Shown: one piece after another, positions 16,733 through 24,268 of the stretch | How the letters are laid out: each line of letters begins with the position of its first letter | Numbering within the stretch: the first letter of the stretch is position 1 | From: Galactobacillus timonensis | Lineage (GTDB): Bacteria; Bacillota_I; Bacilli_A; Erysipelotrichales; Erysipelotrichaceae | DNA: 64,000 nt | Direction of reading: 5' to 3' | NCBI RefSeq assembly: GCF_900240265.1 | Contig: NZ_LT964740.1 | Span: forward strand, 119,481 to 183,480 | The notes under the pieces: model-generated | What the model was told of the DNA's origin: nothing | What the model saw: the letters and a program-made list of their open reading frames with translations, nothing else | The model's database searches: none | Made by a program: the position numbers and the translations under genes

Positions 16733-17632
16733 ATGCCGAAAACTGTAGTGACACTGACATTGAACGAACAGGCCGCAGAAGATCTGTATTCTGCATTTTC
16801 ATCGTGCTCGGTACCTGTATCTTCGCCCTATATCCGTTATCAGCTGCGTCCGGAGGGCTGCGTCATCACCTGCTACAAGACCAACAAGGTCGTATTCCAG
16901 GGGACGGATGCCGAGAAATACAGTACGCCCTATCTCAATATGCCGGGAGCGGTTCCCTCCACGTCATCCCGGAGCTCTTCGTCCTCCGTCATTTTGCCGC
17001 AGGGCGGCAGTGACGAGGTCGGTACCGGAGACTATTTCGGTCCGGTGTGCGTCTGTGCAGCGATCGTGGCGGAGAAGGACTGGGATCTGATTCAAAGACT
17101 CGGCGTCCGCGATTCGAAGACGATCACGGACGTAGACATAAGGATGATGGCTCCGAAGCTGATGGAACAGATTCCCTATTCGCTGCTGATTGTTCCGCCG
17201 GCAAAATACAACGCGGTCCATGCCTCTACCAATCTCAATTCGATGAAGGCCATTCTTCATAATCAGGCCTATCTGAACCTGAGGAAGAAGGCAGCGCTGC
17301 CCGCCTTCCTTATGGTGGATCAGTTTGCGCCTGAGAAGCAGTACTACAGCTATCTGCGTAATGTGCCGGAAGTCGTGCGCGGACTCCATTTCGAGACGAA
17401 GTCGGAAAGCAGATATCCCGCCGTCGGCTGTGCATCGATCATTGCGCGCTATGCCTTTCTGAAGGCAATGGATCAGATGAGTCAGAAATATCAGATGACC
17501 TTTGCCAAAGGCGCCGGGACACCGGCGGATGACTGTGCCATGGCCTTTGTCGAGCGCTATGGAATGGATGAGCTCAAGAATGTTGCAAAGCTCCATTTCA
17601 AGAATACGGAGAAGATTCAGCGCACCCTCTAG
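16733..17632 (+). CDS. rnhC: Ribonuclease HIII
   Basis: The start at 16733 (MPKTVVTLTLNEQAAEDLY) matches the usual N-terminal TBP-like domain. The longer frame from 16673 would overlap cvpA. About 299 residues. The catalytic RNase H2-type domain begins at GGSDEVGTGDYFGPVCVCA (first Asp and Glu). It continues with RDSKTITD and MVDQFAPEKQY (Asp) and ends near ASIIARYAFLKAMDQM. It removes RNA from RNA-DNA hybrids and R-loops. It is divergent from cvpA. A TACAAT -10 box lies 13 bases before the start. Confidence 0.95.
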   Translation: MPKTVVTLTLNEQAAEDLYSAFSSCSVPVSSPYIRYQLRPEGCVITCYKTNKVVFQGTDAEKYSTPYLNMPGAVPSTSSRSSSSSVILPQGGSDEVGTGDYFGPVCVCAAIVAEKDWDLIQRLGVRDSKTITDVDIRMMAPKLMEQIPYSLLIVPPAKYNAVHASTNLNSMKAILHNQAYLNLRKKAALPAFLMVDQFAPEKQYYSYLRNVPEVVRGLHFETKSESRYPAVGCASIIARYAFLKAMDQMSQKYQMTFAKGAGTPADDCAMAFVERYGMDELKNVAKLHFKNTEKIQRTL

Positions 17633-17674
17633 AAAATGTAACAAATGTAAATGAAAGTTTTTATTGAAAACACA

Positions 17675-17703
17675 TTGCATTTGTTCTGAAAAAAAGATAT
17701 AAC
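17675..17703 (+). promoter_or_regulatory. Promoter of the T-box/asnB unit
   Basis: TTGCAT at 17675-17680, a 17-base spacer, and TATAAC at 17698-17703. It lies about 300 bases before asnB, as needed for a long T-box leader. Confidence 0.7.
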
Positions 17704-17714
17704 AATGCCATCAG

Positions 17715-17985
17715 CGAAGAAAAGGAAGCGAAACCCTTTTAGACCAGAAGAGAGAGCGGCGTACAGGTGAAAGTGCCGAGGGTCACTGAATGGCGGAACA
17801 ACACCTTGGAGCTCCGGTCCCAAACGCAGATCACTGCGAAGTAGACGCCGGCGGACACAGACCGTTAGCACTGTGGATCTATGCTGGTAGATCAATGAGA
17901 CCGGAAACATACGGTAAACACGGGTGGCACCACGAAGCGCAGTCCTTCGTCCCGATCAGGGGACGTGGACTGCTTTTATTTTCTA
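17715..17985 (+). ncRNA. T-box riboswitch, asparagine type
   Basis: Stem I starts near an AGAGAG motif (17750-17755). The 3' side of stem I reads GGAAC-AAC-ACCTTGGAG, placing the specifier codon AAC (Asn) at 17800-17802 in the usual context. The T-box sequence TGGCACC is at 17925-17931. Its variable base C pairs with a G discriminator, which is what tRNA-Asn carries. The leader ends in a strong terminator at 17939-17983 just upstream of asnB. Uncharged tRNA-Asn should stabilise the antiterminator and switch the gene on when asparagine is scarce. Confidence 0.92.
17939..17983 (+). terminator. T-box terminator hairpin
   Basis: GCAGTCC (17939-17945) pairs with GGACTGC (17967-17973), extended inside by CGTCCC/GGGACG, and is followed by TTTTATTTT. 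It is mutually exclusive with the antiterminator that uses the TGGCACC region. Confidence 0.9.
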
Positions 17986-17997
17986 AGAGGAGCTGCT

Positions 17998-19584
17998 ATG
18001 TGCGGAATACTTGTAACAACAGATGAATTAACGGATCCGAAGGCATTTGAGGCCGGACTTGCAAGTCTGGCAGACCGCGGACCCGATGATGGAAGAATTC
18101 TCTCCATCGGCCACGGAACGATGGGCTTCCGCCGCCTGGCCATTATGGGACTCAACGAAGAAGGAATGCAGCCGTTTGTAAGAGGCGGCTCTGCCGCCGT
18201 ATGCAACGGCGAGCTGTATGGCTTCCGTCCCGTCAAGAAGAGACTCGAGGAAGAGGACCATTACACCTTCCGTTCGGACAGTGACTGCGAAATCATTCTG
18301 CCGCTCTATGAAAAGTTCGGTACCGGGATGTTTGCGAAACTCGATGCGGAATATGCGATGGTGATCTATGACGCGAAGGAAGGCAGCTGGATCGCTTCCC
18401 GCGACCCGATCGGGATCCGTCCCCTCTTCTACGGCTATACAAAGAACCACAGGATCTGCTTCGGATCGACGGCGGCATCTCTGATGCCGATTGCCGAAGA
18501 CATTATGCCCTTCCCTCCCGGAACTTATTACAAGGACGGCGTCTTCACTGCCTATACGCATATTGAGCTGCCGGATGCCATGATCCATGACGATCTCGAG
18601 ACGGTATGCAAAGGAATCCACGACCGCCTCGTCGAAGGTGTTTTGAAGCGGATGGACGCTGATGCGCCGGTCGGCTATCTGCTCAGCGGCGGCCTTGACA
18701 GTTCGCTGGTCTGCGCCATTGCGCAGCGCCACTCCAGGACGCCGATCCGTACCTTTGCCATCGGCATGGATACGGACGCCATCGATCTGAAGTATGCGCG
18801 CCAGGTTGCGGAATTCATCGGCTCCGACCATACCGAAGTCAAGATGACACGTCAGGAAGTCATCGATGCGCTCCCGGAAGTCATCAAGGCACTGGGAACC
18901 TGGGATATCACAACAATCCGCGCCTCCATGGGCATGTACCTGCTGTGCAAAGCAATTCATAAAGATACCGATGTCCATGTACTCTATACCGGAGAAATCT
19001 CGGATGAGCTCTTCGGATACAAGTATACGGACTTTGCCCCGGATGCCCAGAGCTTCCAGATCGAAGCCGAGAAGCGGATCCGTGAGCTGTATATGTACGA
19101 TGTTCTGCGTGCTGACCGCTGCATCTCCGCAAACTCCATGGAGAGCCGCGTACCGTTCGGTGACCTTTCCTTTGTCCATTATGTAATGTCCATCGATCCT
19201 TCGATGAAGATGAACACCTACCATATGGGCAAATATCTGTTACGCCACGCATTCGAGAAGGACAACCTCCTGCCGCATTCGATCCTGTTCCGGGATAAAG
19301 CGGCCTTCTCGGATGCCGTCGGCCACTCTCTGGCCGACGATCTGAAGGCGTTAGCCGAAGAGAAGTACAGCGATCAGGACTTCAAAGCGGGCTGTGCGAA
19401 GTACACGTGGCACAGACCTTATACCAAGGAAAGCCTGATGTACCGGGATATTTTCGAATCCTATTACCCCGGCATGGACAGGATGATCAAGGACTACTGG
19501 CTGCCGAACCAGAGCTGGCAAGGATGCCAGGTCAGTGATCCTTCGGCACGTTACTTATCCAACTATGGAGCATCCGGGATCTGA
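17998..19584 (+). CDS. asnB: Asparagine synthetase B (glutamine-hydrolysing)
   Basis: The start at 17998 gives MCGILVTT. The Cys after Met is the class II glutaminase nucleophile, so the longer frame from 17965 is wrong; GAGGAG precedes it. 528 residues. The glutaminase domain spans about 1-190 (RGPDDGRI, GFRRLAIMG, CNGELYG). The synthetase domain has the ATP-pyrophosphatase loop YLLSGGLDSSLVCAIA and YTGEISDELFGYKYT. It makes asparagine from aspartate, glutamine and ATP. Its expression should be set by the T-box immediately upstream. The stop codon lies in the loop of its own terminator. Confidence 0.97.
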   Translation: MCGILVTTDELTDPKAFEAGLASLADRGPDDGRILSIGHGTMGFRRLAIMGLNEEGMQPFVRGGSAAVCNGELYGFRPVKKRLEEEDHYTFRSDSDCEIILPLYEKFGTGMFAKLDAEYAMVIYDAKEGSWIASRDPIGIRPLFYGYTKNHRICFGSTAASLMPIAEDIMPFPPGTYYKDGVFTAYTHIELPDAMIHDDLETVCKGIHDRLVEGVLKRMDADAPVGYLLSGGLDSSLVCAIAQRHSRTPIRTFAIGMDTDAIDLKYARQVAEFIGSDHTEVKMTRQEVIDALPEVIKALGTWDITTIRASMGMYLLCKAIHKDTDVHVLYTGEISDELFGYKYTDFAPDAQSFQIEAEKRIRELYMYDVLRADRCISANSMESRVPFGDLSFVHYVMSIDPSMKMNTYHMGKYLLRHAFEKDNLLPHSILFRDKAAFSDAVGHSLADDLKALAEEKYSDQDFKAGCAKYTWHRPYTKESLMYRDIFESYYPGMDRMIKDYWLPNQSWQGCQVSDPSARYLSNYGASGI

Positions 19585-19599
19585 TCCCGGGTGCTTTTT
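19570..19599 (+). terminator. asnB terminator containing the stop codon
   Basis: GCATCCGGGA (19570-19579) pairs with TCCCGGGTGC (19585-19594), then TTTTT. The asnB TGA at 19582-19584 is in the five-base loop. Confidence 0.85.
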
Positions 19600-19678
19600 G
19601 CGTGGATATTTTTTTTGCGGGAATGTAATTTTTTGCTGGACAAGGCCTGCAAACATTGGTATCTTATTACATGCACAC

Positions 19679-19763
19679 GCGGATGTGGCGGAACTGGTAG
19701 ACGCGCTGATTTCAGGGGTCAGTGGGGAGACTCGTGCAGATTCGAATTCTGTCATCCGCACCA
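19679..19763 (+). tRNA. tRNA-Leu (anticodon CAG)
   Basis: 85-nt class II tRNA starting GCGGATGTGGCGGAAC, with a long variable arm (GTGGGGAGACTCGT) and encoded CCA. The anticodon stem CTGAT/GTCAG closes the loop TTCAGGG, giving anticodon CAG for CUG codons. A terminator follows after about 11 bases. Confidence 0.93.
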
Positions 19764-19774
19764 TAGATCAGAAG

Positions 19775-19800
19775 GTGGCTTAAATAAGCCACTTTTTCTT
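19775..19800 (+). terminator. Terminator after tRNA-Leu
   Basis: GTGGCTTA (19775-19782) pairs with TAAGCCAC (19785-19792), followed by TTTTTCTTTT. Confidence 0.8.
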
Positions 19801-19960
19801 TTCATGGCCACATTTTGGGCACAATATCTTTGCCAATAGTTATTCGGAGTAAAACGATAGTCCGCCCTTCAACAGGAGAACGGGCTATCCTTAGCATTAG
19901 TCCAGCTTGAAGAACATAAATTTCAGCCAATATTGCAAAAGGATTGGAAGGAGAAGAAAC

Positions 19961-20137
19961 ATGAGTAATACGAAAGTAAGCCCGACTCAGAACATTGATT
20001 CCGAACTTCACCAGCAGGCAGCAGAGGAAAGGCCTAACAAGGTAACATTAGCAGCCATCGAATCCGCAGAAAACGACTTGGATCTTCATGGTCCTTTCTC
20101 CAGTATTGAAGAACTCATGAACGATCTCAATCTCTAA
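19961..20137 (+). CDS. RelB/DinJ-like antitoxin tail, orphan
   Basis: 58 residues from an ATG with GGAAGGAG seven bases upstream. The C-terminal half (AAIESAENDLDLHGPFSSIEELMNDLNL) matches the toxin-binding tail of RelB/DinJ antitoxins, whose usual form is GPF-x-SVEELMEDL. The N-terminal ribbon-helix-helix DNA-binding segment is missing and is replaced by an unrelated polar stretch. No toxin gene (RelE/YafQ/YoeB type) lies on either side. It may be a decayed antitoxin, or a solitary one neutralising a toxin encoded elsewhere. An imperfect inverted repeat at about 19856-19890 precedes it. Confidence 0.6.
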   Translation: MSNTKVSPTQNIDSELHQQAAEERPNKVTLAAIESAENDLDLHGPFSSIEELMNDLNL

Positions 20138-20728
20138 GAATTCAAAAAAATGCTATGATTTTAGTCACATCCCCGTTGTGAGGAATGGCTTTTTTAGTCA
20201 CGAGAAATGAACCTGTTCGCAATCTTTTCTACGGAATCAACCAAATTTTCACTACTACATTAAGAACATCATTCTATATTTTTAACCACTGTGTGAATTT
20301 TTTGTAAGCGCTTTCAAACACGTTGCATTTATATCATATTCCTAATATCATGAAACAGTTCAAGGTTACCAGATGAGACTTGCTATCGAAGAATATTATG
20401 TTATTGAAACAATCATGTGCCCAATACATCGGTTGTCATAATGACGATTTTTGAAACATCAAACTTCAGGAGTACCTTCTAAACACCTTGCTTTACTGAA
20501 AAATATTGAGAAGAACTGGTTCGCACTACATTGCAAGTTAAATAAGTTATCCCGTAACATTTATTGACAGGAGAGTCTTTTAAAATCAGTGTTCACCTAA
20601 TCGCTGATGCGTGCTTATGGTGTTATGTGAGGAGCCAAAATTGGTACCTGTCCTTTTCACTATTTCTCAATCCTATTTTTCATCTTCGATACACATATTT
20701 GTTAGGAAAGCGAATAGAAAGGGACAAT
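20138..20728 (+). other. 590-base intergenic region with a cre-like site
   Basis: No gene is supported here. It is AT-rich, contains a perfect match to the catabolite-response consensus at 20303-20316 and a weak hairpin plus T-run near 20168-20198, and leads into the DUF3800 gene. Short frames have no ribosome sites or recognisable content. Confidence 0.5.
20303..20316. promoter_or_regulatory. cre-like operator (CcpA/LacI family)
   Basis: TGTAAGCGCTTTCA fits every position of the consensus TGWAANCGNTNWCA. No sugar gene follows. The next gene, 410 bases on, is DUF3800, so the site may be a relic of lost neighbours. Confidence 0.5.
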
Positions 20729-21469
20729 ATGACATCGAATAAAGATATTTCAACTGTATATATCGATGAATCTGGCGATTTAGGAATCAATAAAGGGACA
20801 CAATGGTTCATTATTTCTGGTGCAATCATTTCTAAAGAGGATGAGAATAATTGTCTGAAAACTTTTCGGTCTATTCAAAATCAATTGAATATCAAGAAAA
20901 TTCATCTCCGTGAAATCCGTGAATTTAACAAAAGAGCATTTGTTGTAAAGAAAACAAGCCTTGAAAACTTTACTTTCGTAAATGTAGTTATTGATACACG
21001 GAAGCTCACAATGACAGATTCTTCTCTAACATATAATTATGCCTGCAGATTGTTACTTGAAAGATGTTCATGGTATCTGAGAGACAACGCAAAAAAAGCT
21101 GATATTGTCCTTTCCTCTAGGGGAACCAGTCGAGACAATGAACTAATTAGATATATTCAACAGTCACTTATTGATACTGACAGTCCATCAATCAACATTG
21201 CAAGTGGTGTCTTCAACAGTGTATGTGCGATTTCCGCCGGTCAACGTACTATGCTTTCACTTCCGGACATATGTGCAACCAGCTTATTTGAAGCATATGA
21301 AAAGGACAGATTCGGATTTACATATCCTTGCTTCATCAAAATGTTGTCAGACAAAATGTACAAGTACAAAGGTGATTTAAAGAATTATGGAATCAAATAT
21401 TTTAGTAGTGATATGGAACCGAATAATTCTCAAATCATTGGATGCAATCCGTGCTATCAAGGAAAATAA
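20729..21469 (+). CDS. DUF3800 domain protein
   Basis: I chose the start at 20729 (MTSNKDISTVYIDESGDLG) because AAAGGGA precedes it. The frame extends further upstream with no family similarity. About 246 residues. YIDESGDLGINKGTQWFIISGAII is the DUF3800 signature, an RNase H-like fold with conserved Asp and Glu, and VVIDTRKLTM and a later CATSLFEAYE segment fit the core. The family is common on mobile elements and in defence neighbourhoods, but its activity is undefined. The last 25 residues look atypical and may mark a truncation. It is AT-rich relative to the core genes and probably acquired. Confidence 0.7.
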   Translation: MTSNKDISTVYIDESGDLGINKGTQWFIISGAIISKEDENNCLKTFRSIQNQLNIKKIHLREIREFNKRAFVVKKTSLENFTFVNVVIDTRKLTMTDSSLTYNYACRLLLERCSWYLRDNAKKADIVLSSRGTSRDNELIRYIQQSLIDTDSPSINIASGVFNSVCAISAGQRTMLSLPDICATSLFEAYEKDRFGFTYPCFIKMLSDKMYKYKGDLKNYGIKYFSSDMEPNNSQIIGCNPCYQGK

Positions 21470-21719
21470 AAGAAGAGTCCCAGCATGACTACCATATCCA
21501 ACAGGATACTGGCACAATGCCTTCATGTTTCCCTGGCGTTCCTCTTCTACTGAGAATATAGCATAGTTCTCAGTCAATAAATCAATTTTTTCAAACTGTG
21601 AGAAAAAATGCGAATTTCTATTTAACACTCTCAGCAGAAAATAGCTGCAAAAGCAGTGCTGTTCAGAAATTTTTTTATGACACCGTTTTACATGTGTGGT
21701 GTCACAGCGATGTCATTTC
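21470..21719. other. Intergenic region with a short inverted repeat
   Basis: About 250 bases without a supportable gene. The pair TGACACC/GGTGTCA at about 21678-21703 could form a hairpin, but there is no T-run on either side in the proper direction. I see nothing else. Confidence 0.4.
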
Positions 21720-22211
21720 TTACCACCGGATCTTTTCAAGCACCTTCAAGGCTTCCTGGTCCAGTCCCCTTTCAAAATCGGTACGATAGGCAAATGGAGA
21801 GAGGAATTCCATCGGAAGATCATCAACGATCAGGAAACCGGTCAGATCTTTCTCCTTCGTGACATACTGAAGTATTTCTGAAGGTCTTCCCCTGGCTCCA
21901 TTTTTCGGTGTCGTTCCAACGACTTCAATATCGCTGTCCAGACCGCCTTCCCGCAGATAGTTCTCGCAGCTCTTAAGCCCTTCATACCGCCACGAACTTG
22001 AAATGACAATCTTCAGATGCCGATCGTGGCACAGCTGATTGAGGTTCTTCATACACCTGCGGCTTGGCATCTGATAATCCGTCTTCAGCGCATCATCAAA
22101 CGTATTGATGACACCATCAAAATCCAGGAACAGAAGATTGTCTTCCTTTCCCTTCTTCCGGTTCCATGCCATTTTTCTTCTGAGATAGAGAACGGTAAAC
22201 TCTTCAATCAT
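21720..22211 (-). CDS. HAD-fold hydrolase, SAK/RNA-repair-like type
   Basis: 163 residues. Motif I is LLFLDFDGVINTFDD near residue 27, motif II KIVISSSWR, and LIVDDLP supplies the late Asp pair, all characteristic of the short, cap-less HAD domains found alone or in RNA-repair proteins. The substrate is unknown. The gene starts inside the stop of the PfkB kinase gene (ATGA overlap), so the two are translationally coupled. Partnership of a sugar kinase and a phosphatase might indicate a repair or salvage step, but this is inference. Confidence 0.75.
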   Translation of the reverse strand: MIEEFTVLYLRRKMAWNRKKGKEDNLLFLDFDGVINTFDDALKTDYQMPSRRCMKNLNQLCHDRHLKIVISSSWRYEGLKSCENYLREGGLDSDIEVVGTTPKNGARGRPSEILQYVTKEKDLTGFLIVDDLPMEFLSPFAYRTDFERGLDQEALKVLEKIRW

Positions 22212-23146
22212 GAAAGATTCGCTTTCGGCTTCTTATGATCACTCATGATCCGCTCCACGAGCGCATCCTTGACAGCCTTCTTGTCCGCTTCCGTAAAGGC
22301 CCCATGGAACGCATGTGTCAGAAAGTCACGGCCAAAATAGACGCTGCCGGGCACGCTCAGCCCCGCAGCCCTTCCCGCCGCAAAAGCACCGCAGAACGTC
22401 TCAAAGGCTCCGGAGCCATCATCTGCCGGATTGATATCGATCGGAATGATACTGCCCTCATAGCCATCAAACAGATAAACTTCGCCGCTGTTCATTGTGA
22501 CAAGCACCGCATTCTTCGTACGATCGGCTAACTTCTGTGCCCCGGCCTTAAGATCCTCTTCTTCCCCGGTCATCAACGACAGCTCTTCTTCTCTAAGAAC
22601 AATAATCGGACACGCATCAAAGATCAGACCCAGCGTCCCCTTTTCCTGCACCGATCCCCGACCAAGCGGAATAAAGATCAGATTTTTGAGTTTCGAAAGA
22701 CTGCTCAGCACATCGTCCCGCGTACTTCCATCGAGCATCGTACCGGCAACGATACTGCAGCGAACATCATCCGCCTTCAGATTTTTCAGACGCGCTATGG
22801 GAACCTCATATTCCGCCCCTGCCGCGCTCATTCCCGACACATTTCCTTTGCCATCAATGAATGTCCACGTACAGCCTGCCGTATCGCTGCTGCGCGAAGG
22901 AAGGGCAGTTCCAGCCGCTTTCAGAGCGTTATACACCGCATCTCCATATTCACCCGATCCAACGCAGCTCAGCCATTCCACCGGAAAATCCAGCACATGG
23001 AACACATTGGCAACCCACCAGCCAGCACCCGAGATCCGCGTCGAAGACGACTGAATGGCCGGCATATCTTCATTTCCCTTCGGAAGATGATCCACGTGCA
23101 TCTCAAGATCAAGTTCTGTATCCGCAATCAACACTGTTTTCTTCAT
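22208..23146 (-). CDS. PfkB-family sugar/nucleoside kinase with an altered catalytic motif
   Basis: 312 residues with a ribokinase-type fold: an N-terminal substrate region with two glycines (RISGAGWWVANVFHVLDFPVEWLSCVGSGEYGDAVYNAL), a central Rossmann-like domain (CPIIVLREEELSLMTG), and the C-terminal signature region. In the place of the family's D-T-x-GAGD-TF the sequence reads D-G-S-GAFE-TFCGAFAAG. The general-base Asp is therefore Glu and one glycine of the anion hole is Phe. Activity is plausible but may be weak or different. The promoter is TATAAT exactly six bases before the ATG, with no Shine-Dalgarno. Confidence 0.8.
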   Translation of the reverse strand: MKKTVLIADTELDLEMHVDHLPKGNEDMPAIQSSSTRISGAGWWVANVFHVLDFPVEWLSCVGSGEYGDAVYNALKAAGTALPSRSSDTAGCTWTFIDGKGNVSGMSAAGAEYEVPIARLKNLKADDVRCSIVAGTMLDGSTRDDVLSSLSKLKNLIFIPLGRGSVQEKGTLGLIFDACPIIVLREEELSLMTGEEEDLKAGAQKLADRTKNAVLVTMNSGEVYLFDGYEGSIIPIDINPADDGSGAFETFCGAFAAGRAAGLSVPGSVYFGRDFLTHAFHGAFTEADKKAVKDALVERIMSDHKKPKANLS

Positions 23147-23152
23147 GTAAAA

Positions 23153-23158
23153 ATTATA
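23153..23158 (-). promoter_or_regulatory. -10 box of the PfkB-kinase gene, predicted leaderless
   Basis: TATAAT on the minus strand, then TTTTAC and the ATG at 23146. Initiation about 7 bases after the -10 would fall on the start codon. Confidence 0.6.
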
Positions 23159-23182
23159 CCCCTAACATCCTTTCCCTTCTGC

Positions 23183-23521
23183 TCAGGACATATCCCCAGC
23201 AGGCTTATTGATGCCTTTCGCCGCATCCGCGTAGTCCTGGATGTCTGCCGCATCATCATCCGTCGCCGCCTGTGCCTCATCCCTGATTGCGTAATAGGTT
23301 TCTTCAAACTGATCCCCAACAAGCTCTTCAATCTTCTCGGCAAAAAGTATATTCATATGAATATCAAAATCATGCTGCAGAAAGATATCAACGAGACAGC
23401 CAAGAACCGCATCCTGACCATCTTCCGATACACCTTCCCGCTCCATCACTTCCCGTATCTTCCGTATCCGATCCAGAACAACACGCTGCCCTTCACTGAT
23501 CGGTGTAAGCTGCTTCGCCAT
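23183..23521 (-). CDS. Small acidic protein of unknown function
   Basis: The start at 23521 (MAKQLTPISEGQRVVLDRIRKI) has AGGAGG four bases upstream. A longer frame to 23581 runs into the tRNA terminator. 112 residues, acidic, with no membrane helix. The C-terminus is rich in Asp and Ala (DEAQAATDDDAADIQDYADAAKG). I do not recognise a family. It lies between the tRNA array and the PfkB kinase on the same strand. Confidence 0.6.
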   Translation of the reverse strand: MAKQLTPISEGQRVVLDRIRKIREVMEREGVSEDGQDAVLGCLVDIFLQHDFDIHMNILFAEKIEELVGDQFEETYYAIRDEAQAATDDDAADIQDYADAAKGINKPAGDMS

Positions 23522-23551
23522 AGAACCTCCTGCCTTCCCTTGACTATCTGA

Positions 23552-23598
23552 GTATATAAAAAACCTCTGATTTCTGTACATTCATACAGAGATCAGAG
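23552..23598 (-). terminator. Terminator of the tRNA array
   Basis: On the minus strand a 14-bp stem with one mismatch (CTCTGATCTCTGTA against TACAGAAATCAGAG) and a six-base loop is followed by GGTTTTTTATA. It begins ten bases after tRNA-Phe. Confidence 0.85.
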
Positions 23599-23607
23599 AT
23601 TTCTTAA

Positions 23608-23683
23608 TGGTGGCCCCAGGCAGGATTGAACTGCCGACACCGGCATTTTCAGTGCCGTGCTCTACCAACTGAGCTACAGGGCC
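23608..23683 (-). tRNA. tRNA-Phe (anticodon GAA)
   Basis: 76 nt, GGCCCTGTAGCTCAG start, anticodon loop CTGAAAA, encoded CCA. Last of a seven-gene array. Confidence 0.95.
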
Positions 23684-23684
23684 A

Positions 23685-23761
23685 TGGTTGCGAGGGAAGG
23701 ATTTGAACCAACGACCTCCGGGTTATGGGCCCGACGAGCTACCAGGCTGCTCTACCTCGCG
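23685..23761 (-). tRNA. Initiator tRNA-fMet (anticodon CAT)
   Basis: 77 nt, CGCGAGG start. The first base C opposes A, leaving the unpaired 1-72 end typical of bacterial initiators, and the anticodon stem has the GGG/CCC triplet. Encoded CCA. Confidence 0.95.
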
Positions 23762-23789
23762 ATAAGAAAGAAACATTTGAATCAAGATA

Positions 23790-23880
23790 TGGCGGAGGAA
23801 CTGGGATTCGAACCCAGGCGCCACTTGCATGACCTGCCGGTTTTCAAGACCGGTCCCTTCAACCACTTGGGTATTCCTCC
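23790..23880 (-). tRNA. tRNA-Ser (anticodon TGA)
   Basis: 91 nt, class II with a long variable arm. The anticodon loop CTTGAAA gives UGA. Starts GGAGGAATACCCAAG with encoded CCA. Confidence 0.95.
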
Positions 23881-23882
23881 AC

Positions 23883-23959
23883 TGGTGGACCCTGAAGGAC
23901 TCGAACCTTCGACCGGTCGGTTATGGGCCGACAGCTCTAACCGATTGAGCTAAGGGTCC
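23883..23959 (-). tRNA. tRNA with CAT anticodon, probably tRNA-Ile2
   Basis: 77 nt, GGACCCTTAGCTCAATCGG start, anticodon loop CCCATAA, encoded CCA. The acceptor sequence and the place between elongator Met and Ser match the Bacillus lysidine-modified Ile (AUA) tRNA rather than a methionine tRNA. Confidence 0.8.
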
Positions 23960-23988
23960 AATCGATCTGATCTGGTTGCCAATAAAGA

Positions 23989-24065
23989 TGGTAGCGAGGG
24001 TGAGACTCGAACTCACGATCTTCCGGGTATGAACCGACAGCTCTAGCCAACTGAGCTACCTCGCC
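23989..24065 (-). tRNA. Elongator tRNA-Met (anticodon CAT)
   Basis: 77 nt, GGCGAGGTAGCTCAGTTGG start, anticodon loop TTCATAC, encoded CCA. The 1-72 pair is G-C, unlike the initiator. Confidence 0.88.
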
Positions 24066-24077
24066 ATGTTCAATCAC

Positions 24078-24154
24078 TGGTCGGGATGACAGGATTCGAA
24101 CCTGCGACCCCTTGATCCCAAATCAAGTGCACTACCAAGCTGTGCCACATCCCG
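24078..24154 (-). tRNA. tRNA-Pro (anticodon TGG)
   Basis: 77 nt, CGGGATGTGGCACAGC start, anticodon loop TTTGGGA, encoded CCA. Confidence 0.95.
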
Positions 24155-24163
24155 ATAGAAATA

Positions 24164-24240
24164 TGGTGCGCCGAACAGGAGTCGAACCCGCAACCTTTTG
24201 ATTCGTAGTCAAATGCTCTATCCAGTTGAGCTATCGGCGC
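24164..24240 (-). tRNA. tRNA-Arg (anticodon ACG)
   Basis: 77 nt, GCGCCGATAGCTCAAC start, anticodon loop CTACGAA, encoded CCA. First gene of the array, nearest the promoter. Confidence 0.95.
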
Positions 24241-24268
24241 ATCTGCACATCAAAATCAGTGCTTAATT

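Noticed and set aside
18028-19224. 398-codon minus-strand frame opposite asnB
   Set aside because: It is an antisense shadow of asnB, which has a T-box, ribosome site and catalytic motifs.
21678-21703. Hairpin TGACACC/GGTGTCA as terminator of the HAD gene
   Set aside because: No T-run follows in the transcribed direction.
23608-24240. Possible rRNA operon next to the tRNA array
   Set aside because: No 5S, 16S or 23S sequence is seen on either side. Protein genes flank the array directly.
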